This document shows, piece by piece, positions 1-9,009 of a stretch of DNA of 64,000 nucleotides. The first letter of the stretch is position 1, and the number at the start of each line of letters is the position of its first letter. Origin of the DNA: Paramagnetospirillum magnetotacticum MS-1 (lineage in GTDB: Bacteria > Pseudomonadota > Alphaproteobacteria > Rhodospirillales > Magnetospirillaceae); the NCBI RefSeq assembly GCF_000829825.1, contig NZ_JXSL01000035.1, positions 1 through 64,000 of the forward strand, read 5' to 3'. The position numbers and the translations under genes are program-made. A model generated the notes under the pieces. The model saw nothing but the letters and a program-made list of their open reading frames with translations, was not told the DNA's origin and did not search any database.

Positions 1-61
1 ATCTGATCGCCCCTCCGGTTCAACAATAAACGCGAACAGCGGTTCCTTCCCTCTTTGGGGT

Positions 62-77
62 CCAGGGCTCTCCCTGG
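62..77. repeat. Short inverted repeat upstream of the relaxase, possible oriT element
   Basis: CCAGGG-CTCT-CCCTGG is a perfect 6-bp-arm inverted repeat about 145 bp before the relaxase start. MobV relaxases usually nick at an oriT just upstream of mob that contains such repeats. The hairpin is seen directly; the oriT role is inference and the nick site cannot be identified from this sequence. Confidence 0.25.
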
Positions 78-221
78 CATACGGTCGGCATTCGCGAAGA
101 GAATCCCGACGGCGTAGGTGCCGCCTTTTAGGCGAGCTGGCTCTTTTTTTGCCTTTTCCCCATTGACCTTCCCTTTTTTCGCTCGATGTCGACGGCGGGG
201 CGATTTCGCAGGGAGGGCGTC

Positions 222-1637
222 ATGGCGGACAACGACAACAATGGCGGAGGCGGCGGTCCTATGTGCATCCTTCGCCATGGGCGGAAGTCACATACGTGGG
301 GGGAGCTTCGACAGGCTACGCAGCACACCGTCCGGGATCCGGCCGTAAGCTGGTTGGGAGACAATATCGACCCCGAACGCAGTGCCACCAATATGGTCCT
401 GGTGGGCACCGGCGACGTGGTCGCGGATGTGCGGACGCGCTTGGCCGCCGTCGGCCTTGAGCCGAAGGCCGGCCAGGTCGTCGCCCGTGAGCTGCTGGTC
501 ACCGCCTCCCACGCCTATTTTGGCGGCGATGGCCATACCGGCCGAGACGGCGACTGGAACCAGGATCGCCTCGCGGCCTGGAGGACGGCGACCGTCCAGT
601 TCCTCCAAGGCGAGTTCGGCCCCAATCTCGTCACCGTCACCCTCCATCTCGATGAATCCGTGCCGCACGCCCACGTCTGGGTCACGACGGCGGTCAATGT
701 GCAGAAGAACGGGCGAGGCCGGCCCCGCAAGGATGGCACCAAGGCGGCGCCGGTCATGGGCTGGACCCTCAACCACGACAAGGTGATGGGAAGCGGCAAG
801 GAGGCTTTCGCCGCCCGCCAGGATCGCTACGCCGACGCCATGGAGCCCCTGGGCCTGAAGCGCGGCCAGCGCCAGAGCAAGGCCCACCACAGGCCGATCC
901 GCAAGTTCTACGCCGAGTTGGAGGACCGGGTCGCCGCCGCCGAAGCGGAGCGCCAGGCCGCGCGCGAAATCCGCCTGCAAGCCGAACAGGACGCCATCCG
1001 CGCCGACATCCTTCGCCAAGGTGCCGAGCACGCCACCTTGCTGGCCCGACAGGCGCAGCAGGCCGCCGAGGAATCCCGCAAGGCCACCATCGCCGCCAGG
1101 ACCGAGGCCGAGGAATCGCAGCGCCGGGCGGTCCAGGCCGAACAGGAACAGATCGCCCTGCTCACCAATGTCAAAGGCGAGCGGGACACCGTCGAGGATG
1201 ACAAAAGGGCGCTTGGCATTTTCGTGAAGGCCCATGGCATCGAGAGGGAGTTCGACCAATGGCGGGCCGACACCAAGGCCGTCGCGGCTCTGCGACAAAA
1301 CAAGGGGCCGGAGTGGGGCCAGTATGAAAAATCATTGGCGGCCTATGCCACCGACCTCAATCAATACGGCACCCTGCGCGATATCATCGTCCGCCGGGCG
1401 GATCGGCATCTGCGCTTCCTGCTGGAGGTTGGTGCCATGGCCCTGGGGCATTCCTCGATCATCCGCAATCCTGCCCGCCTGGTCACCGATGGCATTGCCG
1501 CCTGGCTGCGGCTCGTCGGCGGGAATGATCTTGTCCAGCGGCACCGCACCGTCGTCGGCTGGATGCGGGAGATCTGGGCCGCCGTGGTCGATGCTGCCAT
1601 CGAGGAGCCGCAGCGGAACAGGGGGCGAGAGCGGTGA
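222..1637 (+). CDS. MobV-type (Pre/Mob) plasmid mobilisation relaxase
   Basis: A 471-residue protein. Residues around 145-160 contain HLDESVPHAHVW, which matches the HxDE..PHxH metal-binding motif III of MobV/Pre relaxases, enzymes that nick oriT and lead single-stranded DNA transfer. From roughly residue 235 to 330 it is an Ala/Glu/Arg-rich coiled coil, also usual for MobV proteins. An upstream in-frame ATG at 186 exists, but the ATG at 222 follows the purine-rich GGGAGGG and starts a better N-terminus. No other transfer genes are visible, so this is a mobilisation function only. It lies directly upstream of the chlorite dismutase operon, which suggests the respiratory module travels on a mobilisable element. 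Confidence 0.8.
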   Translation: MADNDNNGGGGGPMCILRHGRKSHTWGELRQATQHTVRDPAVSWLGDNIDPERSATNMVLVGTGDVVADVRTRLAAVGLEPKAGQVVARELLVTASHAYFGGDGHTGRDGDWNQDRLAAWRTATVQFLQGEFGPNLVTVTLHLDESVPHAHVWVTTAVNVQKNGRGRPRKDGTKAAPVMGWTLNHDKVMGSGKEAFAARQDRYADAMEPLGLKRGQRQSKAHHRPIRKFYAELEDRVAAAEAERQAAREIRLQAEQDAIRADILRQGAEHATLLARQAQQAAEESRKATIAARTEAEESQRRAVQAEQEQIALLTNVKGERDTVEDDKRALGIFVKAHGIEREFDQWRADTKAVAALRQNKGPEWGQYEKSLAAYATDLNQYGTLRDIIVRRADRHLRFLLEVGAMALGHSSIIRNPARLVTDGIAAWLRLVGGNDLVQRHRTVVGWMREIWAAVVDAAIEEPQRNRGRER

Positions 1638-1766
1638 TAAAGGTCGCAGACTTTCCCAATGGCGGCTGTCGGTCGCATAGCCGTCAGACGCAACGTGGGG
1701 GCAATCGCCCGGACATGACCCAATTCAGTCACTTGAGAAAGGCGATCAGCATTTAACGTTTCGTTC

Positions 1767-1783
1767 AATCTGCATGTCAGATT
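1767..1783. promoter_or_regulatory. Candidate enhancer (activator-binding) inverted repeat upstream of cld
   Basis: AATCTG-CATGT-CAGATT is an inverted repeat with 6-bp arms about 105 bp upstream of the -24/-12 promoter. That is the distance at which bacterial enhancer-binding proteins usually bind. The repeat is seen; assignment to the NtrC-type regulator encoded at 9010-10383 is inference. The rest of the 378-bp gap 1638-2015 holds no gene that I can support. Confidence 0.35.
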
Positions 1784-1838
1784 TGCACATTGCGATGAAC
1801 CATCCTCAACAAATGCATCCATCGCGCCCCTCTAATAG

Positions 1839-2882
<1,044 letters not shown>

Positions 2883-2894
2883 CGCGTCATGCCT

Positions 2895-2925
2895 GGCCGC
2901 CGTCTCTCATCAAGAGGCGGCGGCC
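2895..2925. promoter_or_regulatory. Hairpin in the cld to reductase intergenic gap
   Basis: A 13-bp stem with one G-U pair (GGCCGCCGTCTCT / AGAGGCGGCGGCC) and a 5-nt loop CATCA, placed 13 nt after the cld stop. No T-run follows, so it does not look like a simple terminator. It could act as an attenuator or an mRNA-stability element that lets cld be expressed above the reductase genes (inference). Confidence 0.5.
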
Positions 2926-2979
2926 GTTCAGACGTTGTCCTTTGCGCATTGTTATCTGTTCATCTTCCGGGGGAAGATC

Positions 2980-5520
2980 ATGACCATCAATCGCCGTTCC
3001 TTCGTCAAAGGTAGCCTGTCCGCCGCTTTGGCTTCGGGCTTGCCGCTGTCGCTCAGCCGTCCGGCCATGGCCGCCCTTACCGAGCGCAAGGACCGCCCCT
3101 GGGAAGAAGGGCTGCGCAACCAGTTCAAGGGCGAGCGCATCGTGCGCACCATCAACATGCCCAACTGCACCGGTTCGTGCGGCTGGAACGTGGTGGTCAA
3201 GGACGGCATCGTGCTCCGCGTCGAGCCGCCGCTGGATTACCCCGACGACGACTACAATCCGCGCGGCTGCATGAAGGGGCTGACCTATCACCGCCGGGTC
3301 TATTCCCCCAATCGCGTCAAATTCCCCATGAAGCGCGTCGGTGCACGGGGCGCTGGTCTATGGAAGCGCATCACCTGGGACGAAGCCTTCGACTTCATCG
3401 CCTCCGAGATCAAGCGCATCTCGGCCAAATACGGCAACAAGGCGGTGTGGATCTACCCCCCGGTCCCGGCCACCGGCATCGTCAAGCAGGGTGCCGGGTT
3501 CCGCTTCGCCGCCGTCAACGGCTTCGGCATCGGGACCTTCTATAACTGGTACGGTGATCTACCGCTGGCCCATCCCATCACCTGGAATGTCCAGACGGAA
3601 GAGCACGAATTCAAGGACGTGCTCAACACCAAATACGCCATCATCTGGGGCTCCGACATGGTGCAGACCCGGATGCCTGACGCCCACTTCTTCGCCGATG
3701 TGCGGGCCAAGGGCGTCAAGCTGGTCTATATCTCGCCCTATTACGATCCCACCGCCACCGCCGTGGACGAATGGGTGCGGGTGCGCCAAGGCACCGACGG
3801 CGCGTTGGCGCTCGGCATGTGCCACGTGGTGGTCAAGCGTGGCCTGACAGACGACGCCCATCTGCTCAAGACCTCCAGCGCCCCGCTCTTGGTCCGCAAC
3901 GACAACGGCAAATACCTCAAGGCCTCCGATGTGAAGGCCGACGGCGATGCCAAGACCTTCATGGTCTACGACGCCGCCATGGGCGGCGCGGTTCCCGACG
4001 TCTATTTCAGCGACAAGCCCGCCTTGACCGGCACCTGGGACATCACGCTAAAGGACGGCAAGACGGTATCGTGCTCCACCAGCCATACCCTGATGCTGAA
4101 GAAGCTGGAGGATTATGACCCCAAGACGGTGTCCGAGATTACTGGCGTTCCCGCCAAGGTCATCGAGCGTCTGGCGGTGGAATACGCCTCGGCCAAGCCC
4201 GCCAGCATCTGGTCAGGCACCGGCATCAATCACTGGTATCACGGCGACCTGATCGGCCGCGCCGTGTTGGAACTGGCCATCCTGACCGGCAATATCGGCA
4301 AGAACGGCGGCGGTGTCAGCCCCTGGGCTGGGCAATACCTCATGCGCCTTAACCCGGCCGACTATTTCTTCCCGTTGAAGGAAGAAGGCAAGCCGGAACG
4401 CCATCAGGCGGTGCCGCTGGATACGGCCTATGTGGTCAACGGCCCCACCGAGACCATGGCCAATAAGGATAAGCTGTGGCGTCAGATTCGCTGCATCTGG
4501 GCGGCGGGCGGCAATCTCCTGGGCGAGGCCTCGGACCAGAGCAATCTGATGCGCAAGGTGCTGCCCGAGATCGAATTGATCGTCAGCCCCGAGATCGAGA
4601 TGAGCACAACGGCGCAACTGGCCGATATCGTGTTGCCGGTGGTCAGCTGGTACGAACTGCCCATGGATATCGCCACCACTCCGGCGCATCCCTATATCCA
4701 GATGGCCGAGGGCTCGCTGGACCCCATGTTCGAGGCCAAGACCGACATCGAGATCTATTACGAGATGTGCAAGCGTCTCGGCACCGAACATATCTTCAAG
4801 TTCAATCACCCGGAACAGGCCGCCGACCACCTGCTCAAGACCGGCGGACCCAAGGTCAAGGGCATTACCCTGGAGCGGCTGAAGAAGGAACGCGTCATCC
4901 GCGTCAACCTTCCCAGCGATCCCTATGCCTCCTTCACCGAGGAGATCGAGGGCAAGGTCAAGTTCAAGACCGCCTCGGGCCGCCAGGAGCTTTACAAGGA
5001 CGAGGACCGCTTCATCCAGTTTGGCGAACAACTGCCGGTCCACAAGGAACCCCATGTGGCGACGCCCTATGGTCCCTCCAAGGTGTGGGCCGAAGCCAAG
5101 AAGACCAAGAATCCGCTGTTCGAGTCCTATCCGCTGGTCTACCACGCCCGCCATACCCGCTGGAGCGTCCATTCGTCCTGGCGGACCACCGACGAACTGC
5201 TGAAGCTTGACGATATCGGCCAGCCGCTGCTGGAACTCAATCCGGCCGATGCCCTCCAGCGCGGCATCGTCGCCGGTGACTGGGCGGTTGCCTACAACCA
5301 GCACGGCTACGTCAAGGCCAAGGTCAAGCTGCGCGAATCGGTGCCGCCTGGCGCCGTCCTGATCTATTTCGGCTGGCAGCGCGACCAGATCAAGGAAGGG
5401 CACTGGAATGCCCTGACCCACAACGACATCAATCCCATCCACGAAATCTACTTCATACCCAATGTCTGGGGGCCGGTGTCCGGACACTTCGACCAGCTTT
5501 GTGAAGTCAAGAAGGCCTGA
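2980..5520 (+). CDS. pcrA: Type II DMSO-reductase-family molybdoenzyme, (per)chlorate reductase catalytic subunit-like
   Basis: An 846-residue Mo-bisMGD subunit. Residues 1-31 form a Tat signal (RRSFVKG, then AMA), so it is exported folded. The region FYNWYGDLP puts the predicted Mo-ligand Asp at 193 with aromatic Phe187, Tyr188 and Trp190 near the active site, the arrangement expected for PcrA/ClrA/NarG-type enzymes. The FS0 cluster region is NMPNCTGSC with Cys63, Cys67 and Cys97. Where NarG has His four residues before the first Cys, this protein has Asn59. Adjacency to cld and the following B and D genes supports (per)chlorate as substrate, but sequence alone does not separate perchlorate from chlorate reductase. 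The ATG at 2980 follows GGGGGAAG. Confidence 0.8.
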   Translation: MTINRRSFVKGSLSAALASGLPLSLSRPAMAALTERKDRPWEEGLRNQFKGERIVRTINMPNCTGSCGWNVVVKDGIVLRVEPPLDYPDDDYNPRGCMKGLTYHRRVYSPNRVKFPMKRVGARGAGLWKRITWDEAFDFIASEIKRISAKYGNKAVWIYPPVPATGIVKQGAGFRFAAVNGFGIGTFYNWYGDLPLAHPITWNVQTEEHEFKDVLNTKYAIIWGSDMVQTRMPDAHFFADVRAKGVKLVYISPYYDPTATAVDEWVRVRQGTDGALALGMCHVVVKRGLTDDAHLLKTSSAPLLVRNDNGKYLKASDVKADGDAKTFMVYDAAMGGAVPDVYFSDKPALTGTWDITLKDGKTVSCSTSHTLMLKKLEDYDPKTVSEITGVPAKVIERLAVEYASAKPASIWSGTGINHWYHGDLIGRAVLELAILTGNIGKNGGGVSPWAGQYLMRLNPADYFFPLKEEGKPERHQAVPLDTAYVVNGPTETMANKDKLWRQIRCIWAAGGNLLGEASDQSNLMRKVLPEIELIVSPEIEMSTTAQLADIVLPVVSWYELPMDIATTPAHPYIQMAEGSLDPMFEAKTDIEIYYEMCKRLGTEHIFKFNHPEQAADHLLKTGGPKVKGITLERLKKERVIRVNLPSDPYASFTEEIEGKVKFKTASGRQELYKDEDRFIQFGEQLPVHKEPHVATPYGPSKVWAEAKKTKNPLFESYPLVYHARHTRWSVHSSWRTTDELLKLDDIGQPLLELNPADALQRGIVAGDWAVAYNQHGYVKAKVKLRESVPPGAVLIYFGWQRDQIKEGHWNALTHNDINPIHEIYFIPNVWGPVSGHFDQLCEVKKA

Positions 5521-5531
5521 GGAGACGCGCC

Positions 5532-6398
5532 ATGTCCGAAGAACTCTGGCAGAAGTATTACGGCCAGCCCAACAAGATGTATGGGAATAAGGTCCAATTC
5601 GGCATGTTGCTGGACATCAACAAATGTCTGGCCTGCCATTCCTGCACCATGGCCTGCAAGACCACCTGGACCAGTGGTCCGGGGCAGGAGAACATGTATT
5701 TCAACAGCGTCTCGACGCAGCCCTACGGCAAGTATCCCCGTCGCAACGGCGCCAACGATCCGGCCTATTTCGATTACCGCTTTTCGAACCTGTACCAGGA
5801 CACGCCCAAGGGCACCTATCCCAAGCTGTGGCAGTTCTATCTGGCGCGCCCCTGCAATCACTGCACGGACCCGGCCTGCCTGAAGGCCTGTCCGACCCGT
5901 TCCATCTACAAGAACGAGGACGGCATCGTCCTGATCGACCAGGACAAGTGCGAGGGCTTCCAGTACTGCGTCCGCGCCTGCCCGTATGACAAGATCTACT
6001 ACAACTCGGTGACCAAGAAGTCGCAGAAGTGCATCTTCTGCTTCCCGCTGCTGGAAAAGGGTCAAGAGCCGCAATGCGTCAAAAGCTGCGTCGGCAAGAT
6101 CCGCATCTTCGGCAATCTGATGGACCCGGAAAGCACCATCTCCAAGATGATCCGCGATCCTTCCTTGGGGGTGAAGCCCTATGACCCCCAAACATCCTTG
6201 AAGGCAACCCACCGGGTAATCAACGAGGGCGAACGTCGCCAGTACCGGCCGGATTTTGGCACCATTCCCTCGGTCTGGTATGTGCCGCCGAAGAATATTC
6301 CGCCTGAAGAGGTGGAGAAGTATTTCGGCTTCGGCATGAAGGGCCTGCTGGACGAGCCGCATCAGGTCTCCGGCCCCACCAAGATGAAGGATATCTGA
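5532..6398 (+). CDS. pcrB: Iron-sulfur (beta) subunit of the (per)chlorate reductase
   Basis: A 288-residue electron-transfer subunit with four Cys groups: CLACHSCTMAC (residues about 32-42), CNHCTDPACLKAC (about 114-126), CEGFQYCVRAC (about 141-151) and CIFC...CVKSC. In the third group Phe replaces a cluster Cys, as Trp does in NarH, so one cluster should be [3Fe-4S] and three [4Fe-4S]. There is no signal peptide; it is presumably exported with the Tat-targeted alpha subunit. It starts 11 nt after the catalytic gene with a GGAG ribosome site, so the two are cotranscribed. Electrons would pass from the cytochrome to the Mo subunit. Confidence 0.88.
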   Translation: MSEELWQKYYGQPNKMYGNKVQFGMLLDINKCLACHSCTMACKTTWTSGPGQENMYFNSVSTQPYGKYPRRNGANDPAYFDYRFSNLYQDTPKGTYPKLWQFYLARPCNHCTDPACLKACPTRSIYKNEDGIVLIDQDKCEGFQYCVRACPYDKIYYNSVTKKSQKCIFCFPLLEKGQEPQCVKSCVGKIRIFGNLMDPESTISKMIRDPSLGVKPYDPQTSLKATHRVINEGERRQYRPDFGTIPSVWYVPPKNIPPEEVEKYFGFGMKGLLDEPHQVSGPTKMKDI

Positions 6399-6401
6399 GC
6401 C

Positions 6402-7079
6402 ATGGACGCCGATACCATGACTGCCTTTGTCCGCACCCCGGCGGCTGACTGGGCTGGTCTTTATCACTTCCTTGAACTGGCATTGGCGCATCCCGGCGAG
6501 GATGGTCACGTCTATTTCGGCCAAGCCGACACCGAGGCTTCGGCCCTGGCGGTTCTGGCTGGATTGCCGTCAGGCGATGTCGTGGTGGATGGCGCCGGGC
6601 CATCCTTTCGCGCCTTCTTCGAGACCTTGCGTCGGCGCTGTTTCGAAGAGGTGGAATCCGATCACATCGCCCTGTTCTCCGCCAATTTCCCCCAGGTGCC
6701 ATGCCCGCCCTATGGCTCGCTGTTCACGGCCGACGACGACGGCAAGCGGCTGGAAGAAATGCTGGCGATCAAGACCTTCTATCAGGACAGCGGCATCGAC
6801 GTGTCCGAGACCTTCGATGATTTGCCAGACCATATCTGCGTCGAATTGGAGTTCATGCAGGTGCTGTGCTTCCGCGAGCACGACGCCATGACCCAAGGCG
6901 ACCATGAATTGGCCGAAGCCGTCCGGGCCGAGCAGGCGCGATTCCTTGACCGGTTCCTGCTCCCCTTCGCCGAACGCCTATCCTTCCTGGCGCTGCGCAT
7001 CGCGCCGGAAAACCCGTATTCCCATCTGCTCGGCGCCACCAACCGTCTGCTGACCCATCATCGGGAGAGCCTGCCATGA
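6402..7079 (+). CDS. pcrD: TorD/NarJ-family molybdoenzyme assembly chaperone
   Basis: A 225-residue, all-helical, Cys-poor cytoplasmic protein. It carries family marks: an acidic DHIALF segment, PPYGS, and DLPDHICVELEFMQVL followed by a second helical block. TorD/NarJ proteins bind the Tat signal of their molybdoenzyme and hold it back until the cofactor is inserted. It lies three nucleotides after the beta-subunit gene, and its stop overlaps the next start (ATGA). The order A-B-D resembles chlorate reductase operons; canonical perchlorate operons run A-B-C-D. Confidence 0.82.
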   Translation: MDADTMTAFVRTPAADWAGLYHFLELALAHPGEDGHVYFGQADTEASALAVLAGLPSGDVVVDGAGPSFRAFFETLRRRCFEEVESDHIALFSANFPQVPCPPYGSLFTADDDGKRLEEMLAIKTFYQDSGIDVSETFDDLPDHICVELEFMQVLCFREHDAMTQGDHELAEAVRAEQARFLDRFLLPFAERLSFLALRIAPENPYSHLLGATNRLLTHHRESLP

Positions 7080-7486
7080 AGACGATCCTTGCTCTTGCCC
7101 TTTTCATCGCCACGGCGAGTTCGGCCTTGGCCGCCGAGCCCATGGCGGGCCCCCGCAAGCAAGGCCACGGTGTGTCGGTCGCCCGCGGCCAGCAGGTCTT
7201 CATAGAGCTTTGCGCCCTATGTCATGGCGTGAAGGGCAAAGGGGACGGCCCACGCTCCACTTATTTCCCCGAGGGACAGTATATTCCCGATCTGACCACC
7301 CCCGGCTTCGTCGAAGGGCGCGACGCCGAGGTCCTTGGCAATATCCGCGAAGGCCTGCACCGCATGGACGAGCCTTTCCTGGTCATGCCCCAGTTCAAGT
7401 ACATCCTGGCGGAAGACGACATCAAGAGCGTGTTCGCCTATGTCAAAACGCTGCCGGGAAAGGCCATGAAGCAGGCGAGCCGCTAG
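7076..7486 (+). CDS. Mono-haem c-type cytochrome, exported
   Basis: A 136-residue precursor with a Sec signal ending ALA (about residue 20), one haem-attachment motif CALCH at 46-50 and a plausible axial Met104 in VMPQFKY. The size and motif fit a small class I cytochrome c in the periplasm. Its start overlaps the chaperone stop (ATGA), so it is translationally coupled to the reductase genes and is the likely electron donor. It is not the multi-haem PcrC type and not the cytochrome-b gamma subunit ClrC. Which membrane quinol oxidase feeds it is not visible here. Confidence 0.85.
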   Translation: MKTILALALFIATASSALAAEPMAGPRKQGHGVSVARGQQVFIELCALCHGVKGKGDGPRSTYFPEGQYIPDLTTPGFVEGRDAEVLGNIREGLHRMDEPFLVMPQFKYILAEDDIKSVFAYVKTLPGKAMKQASR

Positions 7487-7625
7487 AACAGATATTTGAT
7501 TTGCAGGAATAGCGGCGGTATTAAATGCACTTGTGCGAATGGGGGATGACGAAAAGACGCTTGGGGAAACTCGCCGTCGCTCTATTTCGATTATGCCCGG
7601 CGACCGCCGGGCCGGGACGGGCAAT

Positions 7626-8969
7626 ATGCAACGCTGGTGCCATTGGGTCCGCATGGGAGTGTTCCTTTCCCTCGTCCTCGCGGGGACCGGGGCTCCAGCC
7701 GCGACTCCCGCTGAAACCTTTCTAGCCATCGAAGCGGTCAATAGCCAACTGTCCGCCTTTCATGACGCAAACGGCACCATGCCGGCGGCGGACCCTCAGG
7801 CGCCGGCGCTGACGGAGCGCTTGCCGCGCCATGCCTTGCAGAAGGCCCGAGAAGTGCTGTTGAAAATCCAGGCCCTGCGGCAGCTCAATGGCCTGCCGTT
7901 GCAGCCGGTGCCGGAAATCCCCGTTCGCGAAGTGGTGCCGGACGATACCAAATTCTTCCTGGAAAAGATGTTGGAGGGACTGAAGGACCTGCGTCCGGTC
8001 TTTGGCAATCCTCCCATTTCAAAGCCGTCCCGCGTCGCCAAGGAAATGACACCCACTGATAATTTTGCGGCCCTTCGTCGTGCCGAATTGCAGGTCGATG
8101 GCCTTGGTCTGCCTCCCACCGCCCCCAATGATGTCATGCGGATCGCTCTTAGCATCGTCAACGATCTGGAACTGATCCGCGCCGCGTTGGGTATCACCAC
8201 ACCGGTGGCCAAGCCGCCGGTGATTCCCGCCCGCCGTCCGGTGGATACCTATGACAACGCCCTTGGTCTTCTGGTCGATATCAAGGTGCTGACTGAGGCT
8301 AATCCAGCCTTGGCCATTCCCATGGGGGTGGTGCTGCCGAACCGTCGCATGGGTGTCATGAAGCCCGCCCATGTTATGGATCTGCTCGGCACGGTCTTGG
8401 CGGAAATTTCCGCCGTAAAGGTCAAGGCCGGGGTGATGAAACCCACTCTGCTGGCTCCTGCTCAGACCGGCATGACCCCGTCCGATGTTCACGCCGCAGT
8501 ATCCTATGCCAGGGCGCTGGTGGCGACCATTCCGGGAGCGAGACCCATGAACGGGTCGGATGGGCCTCGCGATTCGCCCTTGATTAGCATGGCAAAGAAG
8601 GACCCGTCGCCAAATCGGGTTTTCGCGGTGGAGGATTTCGCCAAGCCTGATCCGAAACTGGTCAGGCGCTCGGTCGTCAGCCAGTCGGAACACGCCATCG
8701 TGACCGCGTGGCATGTGCTGCCAGGCCAGGGGCTGGAGCCTCATCGACATCCCGAGGGCCAGGACACCTGGGTCGTCTTGTCCGGCGAAGGCGACTATCT
8801 GCTGGGGGGCGGCAAGACCAAGCGGCTGCGGGCGGGCGATATCGCCATCGCCAATACCGGCCAAGTCCACGGCATGCGTAATACCGGCACGGTCCCTTTC
8901 ATTTTCATCTCCACCGTCACCCCTGCCGATGCCGGGGTGGAACCGGGGGAAATCCCCCCACCCAATTGA
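7626..8969 (+). CDS. Exported protein with C-terminal cupin domain, function unknown
   Basis: A 447-residue protein. The ATG at 7626 begins a Sec signal (MQRWCHW, hydrophobic core, cleavage near PAAT); an in-frame GTG at 7533 would add a charged N-terminus and is less likely. The middle 300 residues are helical and unrecognised. The last 110 residues are a cupin: PHRHPEGQDTWVVLSGEG (motif 1) and GDIAIANTGQVHGMRN (motif 2), giving three His for a metal. Same strand as the reductase operon, 139 nt downstream. A role in handling reactive chlorine species is a guess from position only. Confidence 0.7.
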   Translation: MQRWCHWVRMGVFLSLVLAGTGAPAATPAETFLAIEAVNSQLSAFHDANGTMPAADPQAPALTERLPRHALQKAREVLLKIQALRQLNGLPLQPVPEIPVREVVPDDTKFFLEKMLEGLKDLRPVFGNPPISKPSRVAKEMTPTDNFAALRRAELQVDGLGLPPTAPNDVMRIALSIVNDLELIRAALGITTPVAKPPVIPARRPVDTYDNALGLLVDIKVLTEANPALAIPMGVVLPNRRMGVMKPAHVMDLLGTVLAEISAVKVKAGVMKPTLLAPAQTGMTPSDVHAAVSYARALVATIPGARPMNGSDGPRDSPLISMAKKDPSPNRVFAVEDFAKPDPKLVRRSVVSQSEHAIVTAWHVLPGQGLEPHRHPEGQDTWVVLSGEGDYLLGGGKTKRLRAGDIAIANTGQVHGMRNTGTVPFIFISTVTPADAGVEPGEIPPPN

Positions 8970-8990
8970 ACGATTCGTTCAATTGGGTGG
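8958..8990. terminator. Bidirectional hairpin terminator
   Basis: CCACCCAATTGAACGA and TCGTTCAATTGGGTGG form a perfect 16-bp stem around a single T. The cupin stop codon (8967-8969) lies inside the left arm. The hairpin sits between two convergent genes and can serve both strands, although no long T-run follows. Confidence 0.65.
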
Positions 8991-9009
8991 GACGTTCTGA
9001 ACGGGACAT

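Noticed and set aside
288-1298. Long minus-strand frame opposite the relaxase
   Set aside because: Antisense open frame from high GC. It lacks any motif, while the plus strand has the MobV HxDE..PHxH signature.
4213-5487. 424-codon minus-strand frame inside the reductase gene
   Set aside because: Shadow of the catalytic subunit; composition is typical of antisense GC-rich frames.
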